A stretch of DNA of 57,859 nt from Paraglaciecola sp. (GCF_030730205.1 NZ_JANQVQ010000029.1:70666-128524), one strand, 5' to 3'; positions 8,791-17,439 are shown, counted from the first letter of the stretch. Translations and numbers: made by a program. The notes: generated by a model from the letters alone, not told the origin.

Positions 8791-10059
8791 TCAATTTGTG
8801 TTCAAATCATGACATTTCACCGTTTTTTGATGAAAAGAATGTTCATATTCAGTAAAAAAGTGCAATAAAACCTGCATGGTTTTTTCGATATCAGAAATTT
8901 CAATCGCTTCTGCGGGGTGATGACTAATACCTTTATCACAGCGCATAAATAACATGCCTACGGGACATATTTTAGCCATGGCCATAGTGTCATGCCCCGC
9001 TCCAGAGGTCAGTGTATAAGGCACTATGTGCGTGTCTGAAATCGCTTTTGCTAAGGTAGATTGTAATTGTGCGTCGCACTGGACGGCACTGGCAGAGTGA
9101 GTTTGTACTACAGTGAGTTGCAACTGACGACGTGTTGCAATATCACTCAACTGGCTTGCAATGTCACTAAAGGCATCATCACGTTGTTGATCGTTTTCGC
9201 TGCGTATATCAATTGAAAATTCAGTTTTCCCTGAAATCACATTAGTCGCTCCCGATAAGCAGCTTAATTTGCCGACGGTGGCGACCACATCGAAATCTTT
9301 TGCACTACGCTCGATGGCCAGGATCATCTCAGCTGCACCGGCTAGGGCATCTTGACGCATAGTCATTGGCACGGTGCCGGCATGACCTGCCATACCCGTC
9401 ACCACACATTTGAAGCGACGAGCTCCGGCAATGGCATTGACGATACCGACCGCAAGATCCTGTGCTTCTAATACAGGACCTTGCTCAATATGCACTTCTA
9501 AAAAGGCATTGATATCGTGACGTATGCTTTCATTTACACGACTGATATCAAGACCAAAGTCTTGCATCGCCTGACTGAGCGATATACCGTCACTGTCGGT
9601 TAAATCAGCCCAGTCTTCTTGCCATGTTCCAGCAATAGCGTGGCTGCCTAACAGTGTCGCGCCAAACCGCGTCCCTTCTTCATCACCAAAGCCTACAATT
9701 TGCAGAGTAAAGGGTAGGCTTTGCTGAGTATCGTATAAATACTGCAATACACTTAAAGGTAATAATACACCGAGTATTCCATCGTATTTGCCGCCGTTAG
9801 GCACCGTGTCTAAATGACTGCCAATCACTAAGGTTGGGGCATGTGGTGAGGCAGATTTTAATTCGCCCCACTGATTACCTGCCGCATCTTGCCAAACTCT
9901 CATTCCAGCTTGTTCCATCCACTTCGCGACCTGATGATTGGCTAATTGATGTTCTTTGCTTAGGTAACGCCTGTCCATGCACGTTGGATCTTGACTAAGT
10001 TCGGCCAACTCATCACACCGTTGATAAGTTAAAGCGGCGTAAGCGCTTAAATCATTCAT
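8791..10059 (-). CDS. hpxK: Allantoate amidohydrolase-type M20 metallohydrolase (HpxK/AllC-like)
   Basis: 422 residues of the M20 amidohydrolase/carbamoylase group. Metal and catalytic residues are in place: H82 and D93 (GSHLDTVPNGGKYDG), E127-E128 (GDEEGTRF), H190 (HIEQGP) and the late His of GISHHPAE. The motifs SGAGHD and KGISHHPAE are those of allantoate amidohydrolases, which turn allantoate into ureidoglycine, ammonia and CO2; N-carbamoyl amino acid hydrolases are close relatives and cannot be fully excluded. The start is ATG 10059, which overlaps the stop of the aminotransferase gene as ATGA. A longer reading from 10101 would run inside that gene and is not needed. Last gene of the five-gene operon. 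Confidence 0.85.
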   Translation of the reverse strand: MNDLSAYAALTYQRCDELAELSQDPTCMDRRYLSKEHQLANHQVAKWMEQAGMRVWQDAAGNQWGELKSASPHAPTLVIGSHLDTVPNGGKYDGILGVLLPLSVLQYLYDTQQSLPFTLQIVGFGDEEGTRFGATLLGSHAIAGTWQEDWADLTDSDGISLSQAMQDFGLDISRVNESIRHDINAFLEVHIEQGPVLEAQDLAVGIVNAIAGARRFKCVVTGMAGHAGTVPMTMRQDALAGAAEMILAIERSAKDFDVVATVGKLSCLSGATNVISGKTEFSIDIRSENDQQRDDAFSDIASQLSDIATRRQLQLTVVQTHSASAVQCDAQLQSTLAKAISDTHIVPYTLTSGAGHDTMAMAKICPVGMLFMRCDKGISHHPAEAIEISDIEKTMQVLLHFFTEYEHSFHQKTVKCHDLNTN

Positions 10060-11279
10060 AGATTGCTCGCTGCATAAACGGCCAACGCATTGTCTACACA
10101 TTGACCAGCCGTCATGGTATGACCCGCCCGTCTAAGTAATGTTTCCATTGACTGTAGAGTGTGCAATACCGTGTCTTTTCGTGCGTTATAGCCCATGGTG
10201 CCAATACGCCAAATTTTACCGTGCAGAGGACCAAAACTGGTGCCGATTTCAATATTAAAATCATTAAGTAGCTGCATTCTTAGCTCGTCGCCGTGGATAC
10301 CGGGTGGAATATAGACACCCACTACGTTGTGCATTTTATGTTTTAAATCTCCAAAAGGTTGAAGGTTTAAGCCTTTGACACCCGCTAACATAGCGTCGCC
10401 GTGAACCTTATGCCTATTGATTGAGTTCTCAATGCCTTCTTCAAGTAAGTTAAATGCACACTCACGGGCACAGTAAAGCATGGTTGTGGCTTCAGTATGG
10501 TGATTAAGGCGTTCCGGGCCCCAATAATCAAGGATCATAGATAAATCAAAGTAGTTTGAGCGAATACGGCTACCTGAGCCTGCTTCATGATGATCGGCTC
10601 TGATTCCTGCTTCAATGTGCTTACGCTGACGCACAAGGTCTACAAACCGTTCGCTCAACGTGATAGGAGCACTGCCACTTGGACCACCTAAGCATTTTTG
10701 CAAACCTACCGACACTGCATCTAACTGCCACTTGTCTGTTTCAAAAGGGTTACCGCCGATAGATGCAGTGGCGTCAGAATAAAACAAAACACCATATCGT
10801 TGACAGATTTCCCCCAGATGTTCTAGCGGCTGTAGCATCGTGGTAGAGGTGTCACCTTGCACAATAGCCAATAACTTTGGTTTCACTTTTTTGATGGCAT
10901 CTTCAATTTGCTCGGGTAAAAATACTTGGCCCCACTCAATTTCAATGCAGTGTACTTCTGCACCAGCTCGCTCGGCGATTTCTTTTAACAGATGCCCAAA
11001 ACGGCCGAAAATTGGCACTAAAACTTTGTCGCCTGGCTCAATACATGACACCAATACCGCTTCAATGCCTGCTCGCGATGTGCCGTCTATCAGTAAGGTC
11101 GCCTGATTTTCTGTTTTAAATACCTGACGATAAAGACCCATCACTTCATTCATATAACCCGTCATCACTGGATCGTATTGACCGATTAACTGGGTCGACA
11201 TGGCACTTAATACACGGGGATAACAATTGATCGGGCCAGGGCCCATTAACAAACGGGGAGGGGGATTAAGTCGATTCAT
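10056..11279 (-). CDS. hpxJ: Ureidoglycine-glyoxylate aminotransferase (PucG/HpxJ-like)
   Basis: 407 residues of the class V, fold-type I PLP aminotransferases. The PLP lysine is K195 in SVGLQKCLGGPSGSAP, the form seen in the PucG/HpxJ branch of the alanine-glyoxylate aminotransferase family. Asp169 in FYSDATAS fits the pyridine-N contact. PucG and HpxJ transfer the amino group of unstable ureidoglycine to glyoxylate, giving oxalurate and glycine. Its pairing with an allantoate amidohydrolase (start/stop overlap) supports this role over serine-pyruvate or alanine-glyoxylate exchange. AGGAG precedes the ATG at 11279. Confidence 0.87.
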   Translation of the reverse strand: MNRLNPPPRLLMGPGPINCYPRVLSAMSTQLIGQYDPVMTGYMNEVMGLYRQVFKTENQATLLIDGTSRAGIEAVLVSCIEPGDKVLVPIFGRFGHLLKEIAERAGAEVHCIEIEWGQVFLPEQIEDAIKKVKPKLLAIVQGDTSTTMLQPLEHLGEICQRYGVLFYSDATASIGGNPFETDKWQLDAVSVGLQKCLGGPSGSAPITLSERFVDLVRQRKHIEAGIRADHHEAGSGSRIRSNYFDLSMILDYWGPERLNHHTEATTMLYCARECAFNLLEEGIENSINRHKVHGDAMLAGVKGLNLQPFGDLKHKMHNVVGVYIPPGIHGDELRMQLLNDFNIEIGTSFGPLHGKIWRIGTMGYNARKDTVLHTLQSMETLLRRAGHTMTAGQCVDNALAVYAASNL

Positions 11280-11289
11280 GACGAGGCTC

Positions 11290-12111
11290 CTAAATAAAAG
11301 ACTGGATTAACATACGGGCGCCAGTGATAAGTAACACCACGGCAAATATTTTTTTAAGCAGGTTTGCATCCATAATCGACGCTAACTTGGCGCCTAATGG
11401 CGCAAAGAGAACGGTAAGCGGTACGATGCAAATAAAGCCAACAAGATTGACTAAGCCATAAGTACCGACAGGCGCATCAACAGGAGTTTGACCCAGTATC
11501 AACATGGTAAGCGCTGCAGGAAGGGAGATAATTAAGCCAATGGCTGCTGCAGTGCCCACTGCTTTGTGAGCTGGGTAATTACAGGCCGTTAAAATGGGTA
11601 CAGACAAAGTGCCGCCACCAATACCTACCATGGAGCTAAAAAAACCGATACAAGAGGCCATAATACTCTGGCCAGCCTTGCCAGGTAATTGCTCAACAAT
11701 GGCTGACTTACCGGTACGAAACAACATATTCAAGGCTGATAAACTGGCTACAATGCCAAACAATGAACTTAACCACTGCCCACCGATAAAGGTGACCACG
11801 CTACTGCCAACGAGCACCCCTAACAGAATAAATAGGCCCCAAGCTTTTAATAAGTCAAAGTCTACATTGCCTTTGGCCATATGGGCTTTAATCGAACTGA
11901 TTGAGGTGGGAATGATGGTGGCTAAAGACGTGGCGGTAGCGATAAGCATGGCACTTTGTGGCGATACACCAAAGCGCTGAAACAAAAAATACAACACGGG
12001 CACGATAACGATACCGCCGCCCACACCCAACAAACCTGCTAAAAGGCCAGCAAAGACACCTGTGGTCGCTAAAGCAAGTACGGTTGGGAGATTTTCTAAC
12101 AAAAAATTCAT
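11290..12111 (-). CDS. TauE/SafE-family permease of the hpx-like operon
   Basis: 273 residues with about eight hydrophobic segments and the two family repeats. Glycine-rich loops GLLAGLLGVGGGIVIVP near residue 25 and GFFSSMVGIGGGTLSVP near residue 160 are diagnostic of the TauE/SafE (DUF81) inner-membrane anion transporters. Known members move sulfonates, sulfite or organic acids. The position between the oxamate-hydrolase-like and aminotransferase genes, with gaps of only 10-12 bases, suggests it moves a substrate or product of the pathway, such as allantoate, oxamate or oxalate. Direction and substrate are inference. Confidence 0.85.
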   Translation of the reverse strand: MNFLLENLPTVLALATTGVFAGLLAGLLGVGGGIVIVPVLYFLFQRFGVSPQSAMLIATATSLATIIPTSISSIKAHMAKGNVDFDLLKAWGLFILLGVLVGSSVVTFIGGQWLSSLFGIVASLSALNMLFRTGKSAIVEQLPGKAGQSIMASCIGFFSSMVGIGGGTLSVPILTACNYPAHKAVGTAAAIGLIISLPAALTMLILGQTPVDAPVGTYGLVNLVGFICIVPLTVLFAPLGAKLASIMDANLLKKIFAVVLLITGARMLIQSFI

Positions 12112-12123
12112 CTTTATTCCTAT

Positions 12124-13695
12124 TTATATCAGAGGGGCGAAGGCTTTGCCGTCACTACGAGGATCGGTGGCTGCGGTGAGTAAATTGGGCCCTAGTACAA
12201 TGGCACCCGCGTGCCCCATAAGTTCATTGCAAGGGGCAACAATAGCGACATCATGGCCTCTGTCGATAAGTTGCTCAATAATCTTAGCTGGTAAGTCTTC
12301 TTCGACTTTCAGGTTGTGGCTGTTATCGCCCCATGTGCGGCCCAATAACCAGCGGGCTTCTGAAATAGCATGACTCAGTGGTTTATTTTGATACATGTAG
12401 CGAGCAAATAAAGCGGCTTGAGTTTGCGGTTGTCCTTCTCCGCCCATGGTGCCGTAGACCATTCGGCGACCATCAAGACACTCTGCAAAAGCAGGGTTTA
12501 AGGTATGAAAGGGCTTTAAACCTGGTGCTAAGGCATTGAGATGTTGGGGATCTAGACTAAAAGAGGTTCCGCGGTTATTCCATACAATCCCCGTTTTGGG
12601 TGAAACAATGCCGCTACCAAACTCCCAGTAAATGCTTTGAATATAACTGACCATGCGTCCTTGCTCATCACATGCACCCATCCAAATCGTGTCACCCTGT
12701 TTGGCTTCATGTGGCCAATTTAACGCCTTGTCTAAGCTGATGTTAGTGATGGCTTTGTTGAGTTCATCTTCCGTTAAGAAAGCTTCGAGCGGACGAGCGA
12801 GGCGCGAAGCATCGGTCAAATACTGATTTCTGATGATAAAGGCCTGTTTAGTGCACTCAATTAATAAGTGGACAAAGTCGCTGTCACTTTTTGCCTGATC
12901 TTTGACCTTGTCAAATAAGGCTAATATCAGCAGTGATGCAATACCTTGTGTCGGTGCAGGTAAATTAAAGAGCTTGGCCACCGAGGTACTAACCGTTAAT
13001 GGTTCGACTTGCTTTACCGCATAATCTTTAAAATCACTGAGTTCAATTGGCGAACCTGCATCGGCTAAGTCTTGTGCGAGATCCTTAGCGATTTCACCAT
13101 GGTAAAAATCCATGAGTCCGTTTTCTGCCAAACGGCTGAGGGTGTTGGCAATTAACGGTAACTTAACTATTTTGCCTTTTTTAAGAGATTTCCCTTTAAT
13201 TAAAAATTGATTAAAGTGCTCAAATTCCGATAGGGCCTCAAAGGTTTTTTCACTGGCATCTTGTAAACTCTGAGTGACTTCTACGCCCCATTGCGCCTGG
13301 CCAATAGCGGGTGCAAGTAATTCGGCTAAGGGAATTGCGGTTTGCCAATCTTGACTTAATTCTAAGGCTTTATGCCAGCCAGCGACTGCTCCTGCCATGC
13401 TTAAGGCTGCTAGTCCGCCACGGGCCGGTATGGCCGTATGGCCTTTATAAAAATCAAAGGTAGCCCCTTTGGCAGCTGTACCGCTGGCATCAATGCCAAT
13501 AGGGTCTTTACCTGGCTCACTGATTAGCCAAAATCCATCACCCCCCATACTATTCATGTGAGGGTAAACCACGGCAATCGAAGCGGCGGCAGCGACCATG
13601 GCTTCAACAGCGGTGCCTCCTTGTTCCAAAATTTTCTGCCCAACTTGGCTTGCTGCATAGTGCGGGGCAGTAAAGGCAACGGATTTATTATTCAT
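12124..13695 (-). CDS. hpxW: Gamma-glutamyltransferase-fold Ntn hydrolase, oxamate amidohydrolase-like (HpxW)
   Basis: 523 residues with the GGT fold but no signal peptide, so it should be cytoplasmic, unlike classical GGT. The precursor would cleave itself before T336 (GDTIWMGACDEQGRMVS), which becomes the N-terminal nucleophile of the small subunit. The N-terminal GGTAVEAMVAAAASIAVVYPH and MGGDGFW motifs are typical of the family. Klebsiella HpxW, a GGT homologue of about this size, hydrolyses oxamate to oxalate and ammonia in purine ureide breakdown. Here it sits with HpxJ- and HpxK-like genes, which makes that role likely; a general gamma-glutamyl hydrolase is the alternative. The start overlaps the amidase stop by 4 bases. 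Confidence 0.78.
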   Translation of the reverse strand: MNNKSVAFTAPHYAASQVGQKILEQGGTAVEAMVAAAASIAVVYPHMNSMGGDGFWLISEPGKDPIGIDASGTAAKGATFDFYKGHTAIPARGGLAALSMAGAVAGWHKALELSQDWQTAIPLAELLAPAIGQAQWGVEVTQSLQDASEKTFEALSEFEHFNQFLIKGKSLKKGKIVKLPLIANTLSRLAENGLMDFYHGEIAKDLAQDLADAGSPIELSDFKDYAVKQVEPLTVSTSVAKLFNLPAPTQGIASLLILALFDKVKDQAKSDSDFVHLLIECTKQAFIIRNQYLTDASRLARPLEAFLTEDELNKAITNISLDKALNWPHEAKQGDTIWMGACDEQGRMVSYIQSIYWEFGSGIVSPKTGIVWNNRGTSFSLDPQHLNALAPGLKPFHTLNPAFAECLDGRRMVYGTMGGEGQPQTQAALFARYMYQNKPLSHAISEARWLLGRTWGDNSHNLKVEEDLPAKIIEQLIDRGHDVAIVAPCNELMGHAGAIVLGPNLLTAATDPRSDGKAFAPLI

Positions 13696-14882
13696 ATTAT
13701 TGATTCCAATACTGTGTGTGCAAAATCGATTAAAAATTGGTCGTGGTATTTTGCGCCGATAAGCGACACGCCCACGGGCGCGTCATTTTTTCCACTTAGG
13801 GGAAGTTGTAATTGTGGTAAGCCTCCAAGCCCTGCTATACAGGTCATCGACAATAACGTATTGCGGTAATGCGCAAGTTCATCGTCATTCATGGTTAGCA
13901 AGGGGGCGCTGCCCGGTGTAGTCGGTATTAATAAGCAGTCTGCTTGTTCAAATAAAGGCTTTATCTTGAGATTAAATTGTTGCTGGATTTTTAAAGCCTC
14001 CAACTGCTGTGCTGGAGTTATGGTACTGCACCATGCAAATCGACTGGCTATATCAGGGGCGAATGTGGGTTGGCACGTTGTTATCCATTCCCCGTGAGTT
14101 GACCAAATTTCAGCACCCTGTAAGATCCTAAACGCTTCAGCGCCTTGCTGTAAATCAGCAGGAGTTAATATGGATGAAAGGTCAAGCACGTCTATTTTTT
14201 CGAGCTTCTGTAAGGTTACAAGTAACTGCGCAAGTTCTGCATGTTGACTACTCTGTGCGTTAATGCTCGCGGAATAAGCCACTTTAATGGGTTTGTTAAT
14301 GGAAACTGCCGGTAAGTCTGCTAGTAGCACCTTAGCTACTGCGTTTAGGGTATGAATATCCCGTGTCATCCAACCCACTGTATCGAAGCTAGGCGCTAAT
14401 CCCACTAGATGCTCCGTTGACACAACGCCATGACTGGGACGCAATCCATACAAACCATTATAACTAGCGGGGACACGGATTGAGCCGCCTGTATCCGTAC
14501 CTAAACCAATATCTGCACTGCCTTGAGCGACAGCAATAGCCGAACCACTACTTGAACCACCAGGTAAGCGCTCGGCGTTCCGGGGATTAAGTGGCGTGCC
14601 AAAATGTATATTTTGACCATTTAAACTGTAGGCCAGTTCATCGGTGATGGTTTTCCCTACAATGCTAGCACCTGCATTTTGCAAAGCACTCACTACCGGT
14701 GACGTAAAGTGTGGAATAGGGTGGGTGTTAGCCCAATCAGGATTACCTGCTGTGGTGGGGTAACTTGCAATATCAAATAAGTCTTTTACCGCCACGCGAA
14801 ATTGCTTTAAGGAAGAACCATTACCAGCTAAAGCGGGTGAGAACTCGATAATATAGGGGGAGTCAGTGCTGTGGTGTTGCAT
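13692..14882 (-). CDS. Amidase-signature hydrolase (AMI1-like), candidate oxalurate/ureide amidase
   Basis: 396 residues with the complete amidase-signature triad: K33 (AVKDLFD), cis-Ser S110 (GGSSSGSA) and nucleophile S134 (TDTGGS). The run DELAYSLNGQNIHFGTPLNP resembles plant AMI1 and short bacterial amidases more than the longer AtzE/HpxY enzymes (about 460 residues). It is the first gene of the operon and overlaps the next by ATGA, so it probably acts in the same pathway. The step left open is breakdown of oxalurate to oxamate or to oxalate plus urea, and an amidase could do it. That assignment is inferred from context; another small amide is possible. Confidence 0.8.
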   Translation of the reverse strand: MQHHSTDSPYIIEFSPALAGNGSSLKQFRVAVKDLFDIASYPTTAGNPDWANTHPIPHFTSPVVSALQNAGASIVGKTITDELAYSLNGQNIHFGTPLNPRNAERLPGGSSSGSAIAVAQGSADIGLGTDTGGSIRVPASYNGLYGLRPSHGVVSTEHLVGLAPSFDTVGWMTRDIHTLNAVAKVLLADLPAVSINKPIKVAYSASINAQSSQHAELAQLLVTLQKLEKIDVLDLSSILTPADLQQGAEAFRILQGAEIWSTHGEWITTCQPTFAPDIASRFAWCSTITPAQQLEALKIQQQFNLKIKPLFEQADCLLIPTTPGSAPLLTMNDDELAHYRNTLLSMTCIAGLGGLPQLQLPLSGKNDAPVGVSLIGAKYHDQFLIDFAHTVLESII

Positions 14883-14916
14883 GGTCTATCGTTTTAAGGG
14901 TAAGAAGATATGCTTA

Positions 14917-14932
14917 TGAAACAACTGTTTCA
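14917..14932. promoter_or_regulatory. Candidate RpiR-type operator, proximal
   Basis: TGAAAC-AACT-GTTTCA is a perfect inverted repeat about 35 bases before the amidase ATG. RpiR-family regulators commonly bind such GAAA/TTTC dyads, and an RpiR gene lies next door. The site lies close to a possible -10 region for a TTGACT hexamer at 14944-14939 on the minus strand, so binding would block transcription. Confidence 0.6.
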
Positions 14933-14945
14933 TTATCGAGTCAAG

Positions 14946-14962
14946 TGAAACGAATGGTTTCA
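14946..14962. promoter_or_regulatory. Candidate RpiR-type operator, distal
   Basis: TGAAAC-GAATG-GTTTCA repeats the same arms with a 5-base spacer. Its centre is about 29-30 bases from the proximal copy, near three helical turns, so two dimers could bind on the same face. The TTGACT hexamer lies between the two copies. Confidence 0.6.
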
Positions 14963-15119
14963 ACAAAAATATATTTGGAGGGGCTGAGTAGATTAGCGCC
15001 AACAAGATTCAGCTCTCTGTTTATCCTGTTAACAAAGTTGGAGTGGCGATTAATTAAAAGAGTCATTTTTGTTGAAGTGATTAACTATCAACTACGAAAA
15101 CATAAATAGTGACCGTTAA

Positions 15120-15947
15120 TCATTCTAATTCATCCAGAAGCCTAAAACGCTCAGAAATACTTGCTACCCGTTTTTGCCCTTGACTGGCTAATTTTGTTAG
15201 CACTTTATTGCTTATAATCGCAATAAGACTCATGGGCGCGGCATAACTATCTAAGGCTTGTTCTTGACCAAGCTGACAAATAAATAAGTAATCAGTATTG
15301 GCTTTATAAATTTGTCCTGAGGGGTCAGCAAATAGCGCCACTTTATGCTGGCTTACGTGCTGGAGCATCTCAGCAAAAATTTTAGGTCGGCGTCTGAACC
15401 CAAATACAATAATGAGTTCGTCGGGCTCGAGATCCTGTAAATCTTCGCTTAGGGTTTGACCAGGGTAGGGCAAAACCCTAATTTGAGTTTTAATCTGTTG
15501 TAATTGCTGACGAAAATGCAAGGCTACCGGATAGCTATTTCGAAAACCGATCAAGGTGATACGTTTGGCTTGAATTATATCATCGATAAAATGGCTTAAT
15601 TGCTGATTATCAATATTTTCAAAAGTTTGTTTTAAGCGAGTGAGTTCGGCTTTGTAACCCGTTACATCAGAAGAATGCGTATTGATTGGATAACCCGCAG
15701 CCCGTAATTCATTCATTTCCTGTTTCACATCAAAATGCGACTCATACCCTAACTGCCTAAAAAAACGGCTCACCGTTGCTTTGGATGTTTGCGTGATGGT
15801 TGCTAGTTCTGCAACGGTGCAGTTAATTACGTCCTGTGAATGATGCATCAAATGATCGGCAAGTTTTCGACCATTGGGCGACAGCTCGCTATACAGTCTT
15901 TCTATTCTTTGAGTAAATGGCATTGGAGATGGAGGCAAAATAGTCAT
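15120..15947 (-). CDS. RpiR-family transcriptional regulator of the hpx-like operon (HpxU-like)
   Basis: 275 residues. An N-terminal RpiR helix-turn-helix domain (about 1-80, with VAELATITQTSKATVSRFFRQLGY) is followed by a SIS sugar-phosphate-type sensor domain (about 120-260). RpiR regulators mostly act as repressors or activators controlled by a phosphorylated sugar or other small metabolite. The gene lies just upstream of, and in the same direction as, the amidase-HpxW-TauE-HpxJ-HpxK operon, and Klebsiella hpx clusters also include an RpiR-type gene. The two TGAAAC/GTTTCA dyads in the 237-base gap are its likely targets. The ligand could be a ureide or oxalurate; this is not shown by the sequence. 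Confidence 0.85.
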   Translation of the reverse strand: MTILPPSPMPFTQRIERLYSELSPNGRKLADHLMHHSQDVINCTVAELATITQTSKATVSRFFRQLGYESHFDVKQEMNELRAAGYPINTHSSDVTGYKAELTRLKQTFENIDNQQLSHFIDDIIQAKRITLIGFRNSYPVALHFRQQLQQIKTQIRVLPYPGQTLSEDLQDLEPDELIIVFGFRRRPKIFAEMLQHVSQHKVALFADPSGQIYKANTDYLFICQLGQEQALDSYAAPMSLIAIISNKVLTKLASQGQKRVASISERFRLLDELE

Positions 15948-16079
15948 GACCCTAAGTAAAGTTAAAAGAAGGATAAAATGCTTTTGCTATGACTACAATG
16001 CCTATGATTAAGCAGGCCAACTATTCTTTCATCACTGGCGATGGTAATATTTGCCAAAAATGTATAGTTGTTATTAGCC

Positions 16080-16784
16080 ATGAAATTTGAGCGTGTTGTT
16101 GTATTAACCGGAGCCGGGATCTCTGCTGAATCGGGTATAAAAACGTTTAGAGATAGCAATGGCTTATGGGAAAACCATGCGATCGAAGATGTGGCTACTC
16201 CTGAAGGTTTTGCGCGAAATCCTCAACTTGTTTACGACTTTTATAACGCTAGGCGAAAACAGTTGTTAAGTCCTGACGTTACACCCAATAAGGCTCATAT
16301 AGCCCTTGCAAACGTAGCGTCGAGATTTGCTGAGCGTTTTGTTTTAATTACGCAAAACGTTGATAATTTGCATGAACGGGCAGGTAGTACTGATGTTTTG
16401 CATATGCATGGTGAATTACAACGAGCCCGATGTGTACGAAGTGGTAAAACGATCGCTACTACAGGTGATATTGATGGACACCATCACTGTACGTGTTGTC
16501 ACCCCTCACAGGCTCTGCGCCCTGATATCGTGTGGTTTGGAGAGACTCCACAGTACATGAGTCAAATAGAAGCAGCCTTATGCCAATGTGATATATTTGT
16601 TTCTATTGGCACCTCAGGTAATGTTTATCCCGCTGCAGGCTTTGTAGAGCTTGCTAAGAATCACGGTGCACATACTGTGGAGCTTAATTTAGAACCGAGT
16701 GCGGGTAAAAATAACTTTGCAGAGCACCACTATGGACTGGCAAGTGTTATAGTGCCGCAATTTTTTAATGCAAGTATGAAATAG
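16080..16784 (+). CDS. cobB: NAD-dependent protein deacylase, sirtuin CobB
   Basis: 234 residues of a class III sirtuin. Visible motifs are GAGISAESGIKTFR (NAD-binding), TQNVDNLHERAG (catalytic NVDNLH), MHGEL with the catalytic His, and a zinc knuckle with the CTCC pair. The YNAR segment supplies the Tyr and Arg that bind succinyl and malonyl groups in E. coli CobB (Y92/R95), so it should remove both acetyl and succinyl groups from lysines. It likely acts on metabolic enzymes such as acetyl-CoA synthetase in the cytoplasm. I chose ATG 16080 rather than TTG 16068 because the family begins MKFERVVVLTGAG. It is followed after 10 bases by a LysE exporter. Confidence 0.92.
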   Translation: MKFERVVVLTGAGISAESGIKTFRDSNGLWENHAIEDVATPEGFARNPQLVYDFYNARRKQLLSPDVTPNKAHIALANVASRFAERFVLITQNVDNLHERAGSTDVLHMHGELQRARCVRSGKTIATTGDIDGHHHCTCCHPSQALRPDIVWFGETPQYMSQIEAALCQCDIFVSIGTSGNVYPAAGFVELAKNHGAHTVELNLEPSAGKNNFAEHHYGLASVIVPQFFNASMK

Positions 16785-16794
16785 AGTAGCCAAG

Positions 16795-17439
16795 ATGTTT
16801 GATGCTTTTTCACAATACTGGTTAGAGTTTTTGACTATTGCGAGTGTGCATATATTGGCAGTTGCTAGTCCTGGTCCCGATTTTGCGATTGTCCTAAAAC
16901 ATAGCATTAGTTATGGGCGAAGAGTGGCGATTTACACCAGTATAGGTATTGGTTTAGCTATCATGTTACACGTGGCATATTCACTGTTGGGCATTGGTTT
17001 GTTAATACAAAATACCCCGGGGGTATTTTCGTTGCTTAGTTATGCAGCTGCTGCGTATCTTTTATACATCGGCTGGGGCGCGATAAGGAGTAAGGCGCCA
17101 CAAAATACCAATGAGCTAAATACTCAACAAAGTACTCAAACCATGTCAGATAAGAAAGCCTTTTGGGTAGGCTTTTTAACTAATGGTTTAAATCCTAAGG
17201 CAACCTTGTTTTTCTTATCTGTTTTTGCGGTTGCTGTGTCTGCCCAAACCCCTAATCACATAAAGTTGGTCTATGGCCTTTATTTATCAGTGGCCACTGG
17301 CGTATGGTTTTGTGGCTTATCGTATTTACTTAGCTCAAGCAAAGTCAGGGGGTTTTTGAGCGCTAAAGGTTATTGGTTTGATCGAATTATGGGTGCCGTA
17401 CTTATTTTACTGGCAGCTAAACTGGCTTTTACAGCCTAA
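16795..17439 (+). CDS. LysE/RhtB-family amino-acid exporter
   Basis: 214 residues with six predicted membrane segments. The N-terminal signature (ILAVASPGPDFAIVLKHSISYGRR) is typical of the LysE/RhtB superfamily: a helix, SPGP, then a basic loop. These inner-membrane proteins export amino acids such as threonine, homoserine, lysine or leucine; the substrate cannot be told from sequence. The middle loop (residues ~105-120) is rich in N, Q and T and poorly conserved. It lies 10 bases after cobB and is probably cotranscribed. Confidence 0.87.
   Translation: MFDAFSQYWLEFLTIASVHILAVASPGPDFAIVLKHSISYGRRVAIYTSIGIGLAIMLHVAYSLLGIGLLIQNTPGVFSLLSYAAAAYLLYIGWGAIRSKAPQNTNELNTQQSTQTMSDKKAFWVGFLTNGLNPKATLFFLSVFAVAVSAQTPNHIKLVYGLYLSVATGVWFCGLSYLLSSSKVRGFLSAKGYWFDRIMGAVLILLAAKLAFTA

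Noticed and set aside
11594-11980. 128-codon frame antisense to the TauE/SafE gene
   Set aside because: The opposite strand encodes the conserved glycine-rich loops of the permease, so this frame is a shadow.
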